From positions 14,055,234 through 14,119,233 of the forward strand of contig NC_049903.1 in the NCBI RefSeq assembly GCF_001411555.2: DNA of 64,000 nucleotides, read 5' to 3'. How positions within the stretch are numbered: position 1 is the stretch's first letter; each line of letters starts with the position of its first letter. A model generated the notes under the pieces. That model was not told where the DNA came from. It worked only from the letters and a program-made list of their open reading frames with translations, and did not search any database. The DNA is from Juglans regia (lineage: Eukaryota; Streptophyta; Magnoliopsida; Fagales; Juglandaceae). Positions 42,983 to 54,259 of the stretch are shown here, piece after piece. The position numbers were made by a program, and so were the translations under genes.

Positions 42983-44722
42983 ATCTAACTTTCTTACAAA
43001 TAGTTAAAAAATGACAATTTTTTTTTAATTTTTATTTTATGTCGCAATCTCTATTACCACCCCTAGTTTCCTATTCTTCATTGATAAAATGTTGACACGT
43101 CAAGGGAATAAAAAAATCTTCTATTTATATGGTTACTATTTCTAAGAGCATTCTCATTTTCAATCACGAGTCAAATTTTGGCTAATATTACATACTTTGT
43201 CTCTTGCCTATTTTATTCAAAATCTATTCCTACATTAATGTATTATCTATCTACTTTCTATATAATAAAAAAATATTATTAATTTAATTTTTTTTATCTA
43301 ATTTTTTTTCTCATATTTTGCAATTTTACCGATTATATGTAAATTAATAATTATATTCTAATTAAATTATTGTTTAAAAAATCATATTTAACAGCATTTT
43401 AGGAATTATCATTTACGTTAATTAGTAGGGACATGTGGCAACAACATAGCCAATATTTTTATAATTATGAGAAGCATTTATCCAGATCTCCTATAAAACG
43501 CATATTTATTTTTCAAAAAAGAGATGAGAGAGGGGAGCTTGTTCAGTGATTCAGTCATCTGATTCCTGATCTTTTTTTGAAATGTAGTTTATCAATTTAG
43601 CATTAAAATATCACAATCTAATTAAACAAACAAAATCCAACGTACATAGAATGCAATAATCAAGCTGATCGCCAAAACATGGATTGGGAACATCACATAA
43701 ATTTCGACATGGATTGAACAAGGAGAAGTAAATTAAGGCTCCACCTAAAACAATATTTGGAGATCAATGAATCACAATCACACGTACAATTCATTTGCAA
43801 GTCATTTATGATTTTATCAGCAAAAGGACCTCAAGTAAACATGGAGTATACAAGAGAATACCCTAAAGAATTACACAATAAGGTTAAAGAGAGCACAAAA
43901 AAAAAAGGGTCTCATCACAGTAGAAGACTTCTCAACATGAGTCACAGAAATTTGATTATTCCTTTCACCAAATCACCCACAATATGGCAAAGAGGAGCTT
44001 AATTAGTTCCATTTCAGACTATTTCAGACTGTCCATATCCTCTCACAACCATGACACACATCAGACCAAAAGAATTCATTAACAGGCTATCAACTACACA
44101 AGTATTTCATGAAGGGGAGGGAGATCTCATAGCCACTTAGTAAACGATCGAGGTCAACTCAAAAAACACTTTCGAGTCTTTTAAGAACAGGGTATAAGAG
44201 TATAATTAGGTCATAGCTTCAAAACCTACCAAGTACTGCATGGGTAATAATATAATAAAACAAAAAACAGTTTAGAAAATAAGGACAACATGAATAGACA
44301 TGCATTGGCATCTTAAAGCTAAGAGTTTATTCACCATGTGAAAAAAGGATCGAGCACCAAGCCATCTCAAAATGGCATGCAGAAATTTTCCAAGATTACA
44401 GTCTTTAAGACTAACGATTTACTTACACTTCAAAAAAGTGATTAAAAACAAAGATGAATGCAGAAACTATATGACTATAACCATCACCTGACTACCCCCA
44501 TCTTATTGCTGTGAACCATAGTTTCATATTTCATAAAGCAAAGAATAAAGTGGATTTATTATGGCCTAAGATGCACAACAATACTAGAAAATTAACTTGA
44601 AATAGGAAAGACTTCATCCAGAATCCAAAAACGAGGGAAAAACAAATGCAACTGAGAGGTAGGTAGGCAAACAAATTGATCAATTCCATTCTTTGCTACT
44701 TCCTTTCTCAGAGTTTCAGTCT
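42983..44722. other. Spacer or intron left of the copia element
   Basis: The first part is AT-rich. From about 43560 the composition becomes more ordinary and resembles intron or UTR, but I cannot identify exons on either strand. A short plus-strand frame (43757-44002) has no recognisable features. Confidence 0.35.
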
Positions 44723-44727
44723 CCTCT

Positions 44728-44935
44728 TATTACCGAATATACTTCCTTGTAGCAGACATGCACACTTTCCTTATCTAGATTAATTTGCAGTACATAATTA
44801 TTTTCCTTGATTCCCTCCTCTATAATTTCCTTAGTTAGCTGATTAATTTGCTCCCTCTTGTCTATATACTGCGAACGTTTTTGTGAATATGAATGTGAGG
44901 AATTTTTCCAGCAATCTCTATGTTTACTCTTAACA
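44728..44935 (+). repeat. 5' LTR of outer copia element
   Basis: 208 bp, starts TATTACCGAATATAC and ends CTCTTAACA. The TG expected at an LTR start is replaced by TA in both LTRs. It is clearly homologous to 52624-52828, with small indels. Confidence 0.9.
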
Positions 44936-44984
44936 TGGCATCAGAGCCCTAATCGATACTTGTTTACATTTTATCCCTTTCTCT

Positions 44985-45507
44985 ATGGAAAATCATACCA
45001 GCTCTGCGTCTTCTCATGCCGATGGCCTAGATCCTTCATCCCCTTATTTTCTCCATTCCTCTTACCACCTAGGCGCTATTCTTATTTCCACTCCACTCAT
45101 AGAAGACAATTCTCCTACTTGGCAAAGAGCTATGAAAATGGCCCTCAACTCCAAAAATAAATTTGGCTTCGTCGATAGAACCCTCAACACACCCACTGGT
45201 CCAAAAGAATTTTCATCATGGGCACGTTGCAGCGATGTGGTCCTTTCCTGGATCCTCAACTCCATTGACAAGTTCTTGGCTTCTAGCGTGATTTACTGCA
45301 ATAGCCCCCGAGAAGTCTGGGTTGATCTTGAAGATCGTTTTGCACAGAGCTACAACCTACGATTATTCAAGTTGAAACATGATATTAGTACTTTACATCA
45401 AGCTGGTACCATGCAGTCCATTGCTGCGTATTACAACACCATAAAATGTTATTGGGATGAATTGAGCACCTGGACAAACCATTCTGATTGCTCTTGCGAT
45501 GACCTCA
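44985..45507 (+). pseudogene. Outer copia gag, N-terminal part
   Basis: The frame begins with the first ATG after the primer-binding site. It contains SYHLGAILISTPL, NSKNKFGFVDRTL, WARCSDVVLSWILNSI and EVWVDLEDRFAQS, the pattern of copia gag proteins (UBN2/retrotran-gag type). It forms the capsid around the element RNA. The reading is cut at the insertion of the inner element and the rest continues at 50092. Confidence 0.85.
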
Positions 45508-45512
45508 AGACA

Positions 45513-45724
45513 TGTTAAGAGAAGAATTGGTAAAAGGTTTCTTATTATTCTCGTTGATCTTTGTAAGAATATATAGACATCCGTACGTGACTTTACATAG
45601 AAAGAAAATAAAAACAGTTTTACAAATAAATGAAATTAGTTATACAAGGAAACATATATTCTGTAATTGTGAGATTGCTAGAATCATGCGATTGCTGGAA
45701 TCATGGAATTACTAGTCTGTAATA
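45513..45724 (-). repeat. 3' LTR of inner copia element
   Basis: 212 bp, 17 bp longer than its partner because GATTGCTGGAATCAT-like sequence is duplicated near 45675-45705. It is bounded by AGACA on the left. Confidence 0.9.
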
Positions 45725-46051
45725 CTCTCCCTCAAGTTGGCGCATGAAAATCTGTAATATCCAACTTACGAGATAAATGATGGAAAAGATCAGATCCCAA
45801 GGCTTTGGTGAAGATATTGACAATTTGCTCGAAAAATGGAAGATGAGCGGTGGTGAAGAGACCAGAACGAAGCTTGTCACGTACAATGTGGCAGTCAATC
45901 TTAATGTGTTTGGTACACTAATGAAAAACTAGATTTTGAACAATGTGGAGGGTAGACTGATTGTCACACTAGAGAGTCATAGGAGTTGTATGAGAAAGGC
46001 CGAGGTCATGGATGAGCTGCTGTAACCAAACTAGTTCACATGTGGTGACAG

Positions 46052-46394
46052 TCATGGCATGATATTCATCTTCTGTAGAGGAGCGAGCAACTGTAGTTTG
46101 TTTCTTAGTGCGCTAGGAAATGAGACTAGAACCAAGTATAATGAAGAAGCCTGTGGTGGAGCGTCGAGTAGTAGCACAGCTAGCACAATTAGAATATGTG
46201 TAAGCACTGGCATGAAGATCATTAGAAGAGGGAAAGAAAATGCCTTGTCCTGGAGCGCCTTTAATGTAGCAGAGAACATGAGTGACAGCTGTCATGTGAG
46301 GAATCCGGAGAGCATACATGAATTGACTGAGAATATTGACTGCAAAGACGATGTTGGACCTAGTATTGGTGAGATAAATGAGTCATCCAACTAA
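46052..46394 (-). pseudogene. Inner copia RNase H region
   Basis: Minus-strand frames carry HVLCYIKGAPGQGIFF, SNCASCATTRRSTTGFFI and [20 protein letters not shown], the usual end of a copia polyprotein. It degrades the RNA strand of the hybrid during reverse transcription. It is separated from the RT frame by a frameshift near 46395. Confidence 0.8.
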
Positions 46395-47216
46395 TCATCG
46401 ATAATGAGCGGGATCAGGAAGAGAGTCACCATCAGTGTCGTTGAGCTTCAGATTTTGTTCCATGGGAAATGGAGCAGTGCGAGAGCTTAGTTGACCACTA
46501 TCGGCAAGAATGTCCAGGGCATATTTTCGTTGATTAAGAAAAATGCCAGAAGGAGAGCGAGCGACTTCAAGTCCAAGGAAATATTTGAGAGGTCCAAGAT
46601 CCTTAATTTTGAAGTGAGTTGAAATAACAGATTTAAAAAAGATGACCTGAGAGAGATCATTGCCAGTGACCAAGACGTCGTCCACATATACAAGAATAAG
46701 TGTAAGACTAGTAGGAGTAGTCAAGGTGAACAAAGAGTGATCTGCCTGAGATTGAACAAAACCTGCATTAAGAAGAACATAAGTTAGTTTGGAAAACCAG
46801 TTGCGGGATACTTGCTTGAGGCCATAAAGGGATTTTCGGAGACGGCATACGCGAGTCTCCCCTTTAATAAAGTATCCAAGTGGTGAAGTCATATAAACTT
46901 CTTCATTAAGTTCGCCATGCAGGAAGGCATTATGGACGTCCATTTGGTGAATGATCAAATTTTTGGTGGCAGCAACGACTAGTACACAACGAACTGTGGT
47001 CATTTTGGCTACCGGAGCAAATGTTTCATGATAGTCTATGCCTTCCACTTGAGTGTAGCATTTGGCTACTAGTCGGGCCTTGTAGGGCTCAACATTACCG
47101 CCAGCTCGGAGTTTAGTCTTGAAAATCCATTTGCAACCGATGAGTTTCTTACAATTGGGAAGAGGTTCAAGTGTCCAAGTGGAGTTTTCTTCAAGGGCAT
47201 GGAGTTCAAAGGTCAT
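46395..47216 (-). pseudogene. Inner copia reverse transcriptase (RVT_2)
   Basis: A 273-codon open minus-strand frame. It shows KWIFKTKLRAGGNVEPYKAR, GIDYHETFAPVAKMTTVR, DVHNAFLHGELNEEVYM, YGLKQ, the catalytic LVYVDDVLVTG and LKYFLGLEVARSPSGIFLNQ. All core RT blocks, including the YVDD box, are intact. It belongs to a gag-pol polyprotein, so it has no start of its own; the upstream frame is broken near 47220. Confidence 0.9.
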
Positions 47217-47493
47217 AGCTTCACGCCAATGAGAGTGGCGATTGGTTTCTGAGTAACAAGTAGGTTCAATAGATGCAATAAGGGCAGTTAAGAAAGAATA
47301 ATGAGCAGGTGAAAATGAGAGTAAGACAAAAAAGCAGATAAAGGATGAGAAGTGCCTGAGGACTGTGCAGCGGTCGAAGAAGCAATGGACTCCGTGGGTA
47401 TGGTGGGGTAAACATAATCAAGAAGATATGTTGGTCGAGTGATGTGGCGATGGGGACGGGAAGTTGGGATAGATGCATGGGCAATATCAACAT

Positions 47494-48524
47494 TTATGGC
47501 CAGTGATGAGGGAGGTGAAATAGGTTCCGGAATGGGTAAGGGAAGAATGATGGAGTTGGGGGGAAGTGGAGGGGCAATATGTTGGAAAGGAAATTGGTCT
47601 TCATGAAAGGTGACATCTTCTGAATAGAAAATGGTGTCGGTATCAAGATTATATCATTTGTAAGCTTTGCGATTGCTAGGATAACCGATGAAGACACAAC
47701 GGGATGCTCAGGGTGAGAATTTATCTCGATTGGCTATGAGGGTCTGAGCATAGCATAGACAACCAAAAATATGTAGCTGGGTGTAAGTAGGTTGTATGTT
47801 GAGAAGAAGTTGAAAATGGATTTTATTTTGGAGAGACTGGCTAGAGGTCCGATTGATGAGGTAAGCAGCATTGAGGATACATTTGCCCCAAAATAAGGGG
47901 TAAATGTGTCTGAAAGTGAAGACTTCGTGCCACATTCAGAAGGTGCCTATGTTTACGCTCGGTAACACCATTTTGTTGAAGAGTTTCAACATAGGTACGT
48001 TCATGAATGATGCTATGGTTTTAAAAATAATTTTGGAGATTATGAGATAAAAATTCTTGACCATTGTCCCTGCAAACAAATTTGATCGTGGAATTGAATT
48101 GAGTTTTAACGAGAGTAAAGAAGTGCATTAAATGACTAAAAGTTTCTGATTTAAAACACATTAAATAAATCGTTGTGCGTGAGAAATCATCAACGATAGT
48201 CAAAAAATAATGAGCACCAGAAATAAAAGTAGTGGAATATCCACCCCAAATATCACAATAAAGTTGATTAAAAGGAATCGGACTTTTATTAGCATTAATT
48301 TGAAATGGTAAGCGGGTGTGCTTAGAACGAGCACAAATGTCACAATGAGAAATAGTACAAGTATTATAAAAAATAGAGGGAAGAAGAAAGCTGGAAGAAT
48401 GACCTAGACGTTGATGCCATATGATCTTATTATCAGATTTGTGACCAGAGAAGGTAGCGGATTGTTGGGAATGAAAGATGTAGAGTCCATCGCAAGTTTC
48501 ACCCGCTCCAATCAACCTCGTCAA
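47494..48524 (-). pseudogene. Inner copia integrase and linker
   Basis: The minus-strand frame 48524-48021 contains the zinc-binding start (WHQRLGHSS ... CDICARSKH, an HHCC pattern) and the catalytic core (YCDIWGGYS, HYFLTIVDDFSR, FVCRDNGQEFLSH). The core's D,D,E pattern is mostly visible; the third acid lies beyond a frameshift near 48020. The stretch 47935-47708 gives AAYLINRTSS and LHIFGCLCYA of the C-terminal part. Integrase joins the cDNA to the host target. Confidence 0.82.
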
Positions 48525-49090
48525 TTGAGGGTCCTGAAAAAAACTTTAGAGGATGAGAAAGTAACAACACAAGATAAGTGGCTAGTTATTTGAGGGATAG
48601 ACATGAGATTATAATGAAAGGAAGGAACAAATAAGACATTAGATAAAGTGTGGGTTTCACATAGAGAGATGGAGCCGACGCCTTCAATTGGGATGGTTTC
48701 TCCCGTGGGCAAGTAGACCTGCTGAGCCATGGGTGGCTCTCGGAGGTCCAAGAAAAGGGATCAACAGTGGCTCATGTGATCACTAGCGCCACTATCAATG
48801 ATCCAGTCCTTATGAGGATCGAAAATGGGAGGGGTTGTGGAGGAGTTACCCATGAAGTTGGTTGTTGAAGGAAAATGATGCAGCAGACGAATCAATTTAT
48901 GGTAGCTTTCCAAAGAGAGACCTGGTACTGGGCTCGAAGGAGAAGCAACAAAATTGGCAGCAGGAGGTGGTTTGCCAAGTAGAGATGGTTGTCGGTTGTG
49001 GCGTGGTTCACGGCCAAGAGGGAAGCCGATGATGAGCCAACAACGGTTTCGGAGATGGCCTTCTTTCCCACATTTAGTACACTTGAGAGA
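48521..49090 (-). pseudogene. Inner copia zinc knuckle and protease
   Basis: The minus strand reads KCTKCGKEGHLRNRCW (a CCHC zinc knuckle) near 49090-49043 and WIIDSGASDH (aspartic protease active site) near 48810-48780. LPTGETIPIEGVGSI and LSNVLFVPSFHYNLMSI follow. Stops separate these from gag and integrase. Confidence 0.8.
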
Positions 49091-49132
49091 AGAGCGATTG
49101 AGATGGGTGGTCCAAGCGGCAAGGGCAAGTGT

Positions 49133-49819
49133 TTAAGATGGCAAATGAGGAACATGAAGAAGACGTTGTTGTTCCTCTTGGAAGAGAATGGAGAAGACTT
49201 TGTTGAGGGATGGAAGATGATCGGTAGCAAGGATTTGAGTGTGAAGGGCAGCAAAAGAATCATTGAGTCCCAGTAGAAACTGAAAAACACGTTCGCCTTT
49301 GGCTCTTTTCTCCAGAGTACTGGCATTGGTAAGGGGTTGGAGATTTCCTAACTCATCCCAAAGTTGTTTGATACTATTGTAGTAGTAAGGTATGGAGAGT
49401 TGATTTTGATGAAGATTGGAGATTTCTTGTTTAAGATGGAAGAGACCAGCATTGTTTCCGTGGCTAAAACAAGATTCGAGATCAAGCCAAACATCTCGAG
49501 GGTCATCATGATAGTCCAATGAATTGGCTAGGAAGTGAGTGATGGTGTTAAGAATCCACGTTAGGACCATATCTTTGGTCCTACTCCATTGGGCATAATC
49601 AGGGGATGTTGTGGCTGGGGCTGTGAGAGTGCCATCAACAAATGACAACTTGATTTTGGCATTGAGGGCTCGGCGAAGAGCATGTTGCCATTTGAAAAAA
49701 TTGTTGCTGGTGAGGAGGCCGGAAACAAGAACAAGGCTGGGTGAATCAGAGGGGTGGAGGAGGTATGGAGAAGAAGAAGTATGAGGAGTAGGAGTATCGG
49801 TGGAGAAAGTCATCGGCAA
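49133..49819 (-). pseudogene. Inner copia gag
   Basis: A 228-codon open minus-strand frame beginning with ATG at 49819, just inside the LTR. Blocks are LLTSNNFFKWQHALRRAL, LSFVDGTL, DMVLTWILNTI, DVWLDLESCFSHGN and ERVFQFLLGLNDSF. This is the standard copia gag layout. The frame is intact up to the region before the zinc knuckle. Confidence 0.88.
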
Positions 49820-49826
49820 GAAAGAA

Positions 49827-49828
<2 letters not shown>

Positions 49829-49866
<38 letters not shown>
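49829..49866. repeat. (TA)n microsatellite in inner copia leader
   Basis: An AT dinucleotide run of about 36 bp between the inner 5' LTR and its gag start. Confidence 0.95.
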
Positions 49867-49869
<3 letters not shown>

Positions 49870-49891
49870 GATCTTAGTTGGGCTGATCCCA

Positions 49892-50086
49892 TGTTAAGAG
49901 AAGAATTGGTAAAAACTTTCTTATTATTCTCATTGATCTTTGTAAGAATATATAAACATCCATATGTGACTTTACATGGAAAGAAAATAAAAATAGTTTT
50001 ACAAATGAATGAAATTAGTTATACAAGGAAACATATATTCTGTAATGGTGAGATTGCTGGAATCATGGAATTGCTAGTCTGTAATA
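49892..50086 (-). repeat. 5' LTR of inner copia element
   Basis: 195 bp, bounded by AGACA at 50087-50091 and by the primer-binding-like TGGGATCAGCCC on the minus strand just left of it. Confidence 0.9.
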
Positions 50087-50091
50087 AGACA

Positions 50092-50800
50092 TTACAACAC
50101 CTTCAACAGACAGAGCAAGTCTATGAATTTTTAATGGGACTCAATGATTCTCTTATTCATCAATCCGGAGTCAAATTCTTGCCATAGACCCCCTTCCAAA
50201 CGTCAACAAGGTCTATTCTATTCTTATTCAAGAAGAGCAACAACGCCTCTTACATCTTCCATGTTAACCAACCGAATCTGTTGTCAAGGCAACCAATCGG
50301 TCCAATCTTTTTCATTCCTCTACTCGTGTTTCTAATTCAAAGGGGGCATGGTTGTGGTAGACTGAAGTGTGAGCATTGTGGTAATCTTGGGCATTGGAAT
50401 GATACTTGTTATAAGCTCATTGGCTATCCTCCAAACTGGGATCACTCTCATGGGAACCAACGATTTGGGAACAATAAATCTGGCACTCCTCCTTTTACAA
50501 ATAACGTTGCCATCCGCCCAAATCCATTCACACCTATAGAAAGTTCTATTCCAAGTTTGAATGTTGTCCAATATTGCCAATTGATGGATCTCTTATCTTC
50601 CCCTCCTCCACTTCAGCCAACTTTGCTAGTAATTTCTTTTACAAATCTATTTCATTTTCACATAGCCAAGATTGGGTTACTGATAGTGGGGCCAATGAAC
50701 ATATGATGTTGGATTCCTCTCTGTTTCACACTACTCACCCTGTTGATCATGATAACCCTATCCAATTACCCACAGGTGAGGTCGTCTTATTACCCACTTA
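50092..50800 (+). pseudogene. Outer copia gag end, zinc knuckle and protease start
   Basis: Broken plus-strand frames continue the outer gag (YEFLMGLNDS near 50120). A CCHC knuckle follows (CEHCGNLGHWNDTC, near 50368-50412), then a protease site (WVTDSGANEHM near 50673-50705) and PTGEV. Frameshifts separate the parts. Confidence 0.8.
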
Positions 50801-50984
50801 GGTCACATTCAGCTCTCTGACACGTTATCTTTAGATAATGTCCTTTATGTTCATGCATTTAAATTTAATATTCTTTCCATCAATAAACTCACCACCTCCT
50901 TGAATTGTGTTGCTCTCTATTTTTCAACATTTTGTGTTTTGCAGGATCCACACACAAGGAAGTTGATTGGAATGGGTGAGAACG

Positions 50985-50989
50985 ACCGA

Positions 50990-51024
<35 letters not shown>

Positions 51025-51362
51025 AATATTTTTTTTATATATAATATATATTTTATATAGCAGTTGTATAAGTTAATTATGTAATTTTCATACAGGGGAT
51101 CATTATTGACCATATATAATGAAACTATTTAATATTTATTAACCATATATAAAATGTTAAAAAGATCACTTAATTTTAATTTTACTAATCTTTTGTATTA
51201 AATTTTCTGTCAAAAAAAGAAAAAATAAGAAAAAAAATGTTCATAGACCGAATCAAACTAAATGGACCTACCGAACCGATAGCTAACAGTTCGATCCGGC
51301 AAAAATAATGTACCAAAATTTTCGATCCGTGACCCCCGGACTGGACCGATTACACCCCTAGG
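50985..51362. mobile_element. hAT-like insert with TA tract inside outer copia
   Basis: The right end, read on the minus strand, is TAGGGGTGTAATCGGTCC, a typical plant hAT-MITE terminus. The interior has a TA run (50993-51022) and CCGAACCGATAG/ACCGAATCAAAC pieces. It separates protease from reverse-transcriptase sequence. The left end is not clear, so the boundaries are approximate. Confidence 0.55.
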
Positions 51363-52620
51363 TTGAATGCCTTGATTATCATGACACTTTTACTTCAGTA
51401 GCAAAACTAGTCACTGTCTATTGTGTTTTTGCCATTGTTATAGCTGCCAACTCGTCATTGGTCATTACATCACCAGGATATCCCAAGAAAGGGGAGACAC
51501 GAGTTTGTTGTTTGAACAAGTTCCTTTACGACCTCAAGCAAGCCTATTAGAGTTGTTTCTCCAAATTTTAATTTGTTGTTGCTTTGGTTGGTTTGACTTA
51601 ATCTCATGCTAACCACTAGTTGCTCACATGCTCTCAGGATACATCTCTTACTATCATCCTTGTATATGTAGATGACATTTTTCTTGTAGGGGATGAACCT
51701 CAAGCCATCACTAAAATCAAAAGCTTCTTAGCTAAAAAATTTCATGTCAGAAATCTTGGGACCTTAAAGTATTTTTTGGGCTGAGAAGTTGCTTGTTCTC
51801 CAAAAGGCATATTTCTTAATCAATGGAGATATGCTCTTGACATTTTGAATGATAATGGCCATCTTGTCTCCCGCCCTGCTGCCTTTCCTATGGAGTAACA
51901 TCTCAAACTCACTGATCAAAATCTACTCTCCGATCCTAGCTCATATCGTCCTAGTTGGTCATTTGATCTACCTCACCATCAGAAGACCATACATTGTTTA
52001 TGCTGTCAACACTCTTAGCAAGTTCATGAACCAACCGCTCAAGACATTATGATGTTACAGTTCATGTCCTCCACTATCTCAAGTCATCCTTGAGCACTGG
52101 CATTTTTGTTTCATCCACATGTGATTTTCAGATTTATGCTTAAACTGATTTCGACTAGGCTAGCTATCCCACGACTCGTTGATCCACTACAAACTATTTC
52201 ATTCAACTTGGTACCAGCCCCATCTCTTGGAAGAGGAATGAACAAGTTATTGTCTCTCACTTGTCTATTGAAGCTGAATATAAAGCCATGGTTGCTACAA
52301 CTTGTGAACTTGTTTGGTTGAACACTCACCTTACTAATCTTCAAGTCACTCATCCTCAACCAATGCACCCCTACGGCGACAATTAAGTTGCCTTTCACAT
52401 TGTTGAAAATATCGTATTTCATGAATGCACACTAAGGATCTTGATATTGGTTGCCACATTGTTAGAGAAAAATTGTGTGCTAAGCTCATCTCCACAGCTC
52501 ATGATATTTCCACTACTTCTCAACTTGCTGATATCTTCACCAAGGCCCTGAGTCATGGGCAATTCTTACATCTGATTAAGAAGTTGGGCATTCGGAACCT
52601 TCATGCTCCAACTTGAGGGG
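51363..52620 (+). pseudogene. Outer copia reverse transcriptase and RNase H remains
   Basis: Plus-strand pieces: LDYHDTFTSVAKLVTV at 51366-51415, ILVYVDDIFLVGDEP near 51655-51700, LKYFLG then CSPKGIFLNQWRYALDIL at 51765-51850, RPYIVYAVNTLSKFMN near 51985-52035, and [19 protein letters not shown] near 52265-52320. Stops and frameshifts are common. The first half of RT and all of integrase are lost. Confidence 0.82.
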
Positions 52621-52623
52621 GAG

Positions 52624-52828
52624 TATTATCGAATATACTTCCTTGTAGCATACACACTTTCCTTATATAGATTAATTTACAATACATAATTATTTTCCTT
52701 GATTCCCTCTTCTATAATTTCCTTAGTTAGCTATTTAATTTGCTTCATCTTATACTATATATTGCGAACAATTTTGTGAATACGAATATGAGGAATTTTT
52801 CAAGCAATCTCCATGTTTACTCGTAACA
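52624..52828 (+). repeat. 3' LTR of outer copia element
   Basis: 205 bp, begins TATTATCGAATATAC and ends CTCGTAACA. It is followed by the CCTCT duplication at 52829-52833. Confidence 0.9.
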
Positions 52829-53098
52829 CCTCTTGAGGAATATTTGGGACCATACGCCCCGGAAACAAATGCACAATTGAATTTAATAAAATTAGAAAAC
52901 AATCAAGAATTCACAAAGGAAACAAGAGAAGGGCAGGAGGTAAAAAAGCCTATGCTTTTTACAAGAAATGAATATCAATATGCACAATAATTGTTTAACA
53001 AAAATGATGCAACTTCTTCCGCAAATATCTGAGGATACTCTAAATTGCAAATTAGAATGTTTTCAGAAAGAATTTCATACGGAGTTCACCCATGAATT

Positions 53099-53347
53099 TC
53101 ATCCGAGAACACAAAACCGAAGAAAAAGAGAGAGAATGAAACCTGTGAGTAGTGCCAAGAAAGAGGAGCTGGTGACGGAGAAGATGGTGATGGGGCTTCG
53201 GTTTGATAAGAGGCTTTTTTTGGAGCTTGAAACTGCAAACAATGGAGGATGAGCGGGCGATGGGGAGGAGTCTGCAACAGAAGAGGAGTCGGAGAGAAAA
53301 AATGAGAAGAAGACTATTGTGTGGGAAAGAAGAAGAAGAAGGCGCAT
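53099..53347 (-). other. Possible first exon of an unidentified minus-strand gene
   Basis: A CT-rich minus-strand stretch begins at an ATG (53347) with a leucine-rich, Ser-rich N-terminal sequence that could be a targeting peptide. A donor-like CAG/GTTTCA lies near 53137. No downstream exon could be identified to the left. It may equally be a UTR. I do not recognise the protein. Confidence 0.2.
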
Positions 53348-53401
53348 GAAAGAAATTGGCTAAACGAAGTAGGGTTGAGGAAATGATATAAAATTATATT
53401 T

Positions 53402-53610
53402 CCTGTCTGGTTTATTTTTATAATTTCTTTTAATTCATCTCATCTAATCATTACAATTTTTTCAAATTTTTACACAAAATAAATAAACAATTCAAACTTT
53501 TCAAATTTTGAAACAGAAATAATATTAAAAAAATATATTCTAACAATGTTTTATTCAATTTTTAACTTTAATCTCAACTCATTTCATCGCATCTGCAAAA
53601 ACAAACGAGA
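53402..53610 (-). mobile_element. MITE of the GAGATGAG family, copy 6
   Basis: Reverse orientation: AATTCATCTCATCTAATCAT near the left end, core AATAATATTAAAAAAATATA, right end AAAAACAAACGAG. Confidence 0.75.
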
Positions 53611-53959
53611 TAACTATAGTAGCAACTCATATTTGTAAATTGGGATGTCTTTACCGTAACTCATGGACTTGATGGCCTTAGGTTGACTAATATAATGTAG
53701 TCTAATTTACATGCACTATTCTAATGTATTTTACTAAATTACCTTTTATTTTAAAACATGATTGTATAATGTATCTTTATATTTTTCTTAACTAAATAAA
53801 GAGTTCAACTGGCATATGGTGCCAAGAGGCAAGTGCTCTAACAACTGCCGTTTATAGTAAAGCCAGAAAAGAGGACAACACATCAGTTTACGCCCCCAAC
53901 AACTGCCGTTTCCATACGTGGTAATCAAGGAAATCAATTTTATGCTTCGTCTTGATGGA

Positions 53960-54117
53960 GAAACGTTTTCGGCCCCTCTCTTCTCTCTGAAACTCTCTCT
54001 CTCATTTAAAAATAAACCTTTAACTTTCGGGTCTGAGCGTGCAGGCAGCTGAAGCTAACCTCCGAGACGTGCCATTTCTCCGAAGTAACTCAACTTCTCG
54101 TACATCGCAGCTTCTGG
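53960..54117 (+). other. Probable 5' leader exon of the HDHD3-like gene
   Basis: CT-rich leader-like sequence ending GCAGCTTCTGG before a good donor, GTATGT, at 54118. It is followed by about 3.7 kb without coding sequence up to the HAD-hydrolase exon on the same strand. The link is an inference from orientation and the donor only. Confidence 0.4.
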
Positions 54118-54231
54118 GTATGTTTCAAAAATCTTAATGAATATGAATTTTTGTTTGGCTTCTGAAAGTTGTATTTGTATATGTCTATTAGTTTATGTCA
54201 ACACAACTACCATCCTATCTTACAGCCCCAT

Positions 54232-54259
54232 TTCTCTCTCTCTCTCTCTCTCTCTCTCT
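54232..54259. repeat. (CT)n microsatellite
   Basis: A CT run of about 27 bp in the probable leader intron of the HDHD3-like gene. Confidence 0.9.

Larger units (their letters stand above)
45513..50086 (-). mobile_element. Inner copia retrotransposon, nearly complete, opposite orientation
   Basis: Flanked by a perfect 5-bp duplication, AGACA (45508-45512 and 50087-50091), so it inserted into the gag of the outer element. LTRs lie at 45513-45724 and 49892-50086; on the minus strand they begin TATTACAGACTAG and end CTTCTCTTAACA. Minus-strand order: a primer-binding-like TGGGATCAGCCC beside 49892, gag, zinc knuckle, protease, integrase, reverse transcriptase, RNase H, polypurine tract CTTGAGGGAGAG beside 45725. 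The left LTR carries a small internal duplication. About a dozen substitutions separate the LTRs by eye. The frame is broken in several places. Confidence 0.95.
44728..52828 (+). mobile_element. Outer copia retrotransposon, interrupted and partly deleted
   Basis: Flanked by a perfect 5-bp duplication, CCTCT (44723-44727 and 52829-52833). The 5' LTR is 44728-44935 and the 3' LTR 52624-52828. A primer-binding site TGGCATCAGAGC (initiator Met tRNA type) follows at 44936 and a polypurine tract TTGAGGGGGAG precedes the 3' LTR. In plus-strand order it has gag (44985-45507 and from 50092), a CCHC zinc knuckle (about 50368-50412), an aspartic protease start (DSGANEHM near 50685), reverse transcriptase pieces (LVYVDD near 51660) and RNase H. 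Integrase is missing. Stops and frameshifts are frequent and the LTRs differ at many sites, so it is old. It is interrupted by the inner copia element and by an hAT-like piece near 50985-51360. Confidence 0.92.

Noticed and set aside
43757..44002. 81-codon plus-strand frame left of the copia element
   Set aside because: No domain, and the surrounding sequence looks like intron or UTR; not supported as a gene.
48954..49276. Plus-strand frames inside the inner copia element
   Set aside because: Antisense shadows of the gag and zinc-knuckle region.
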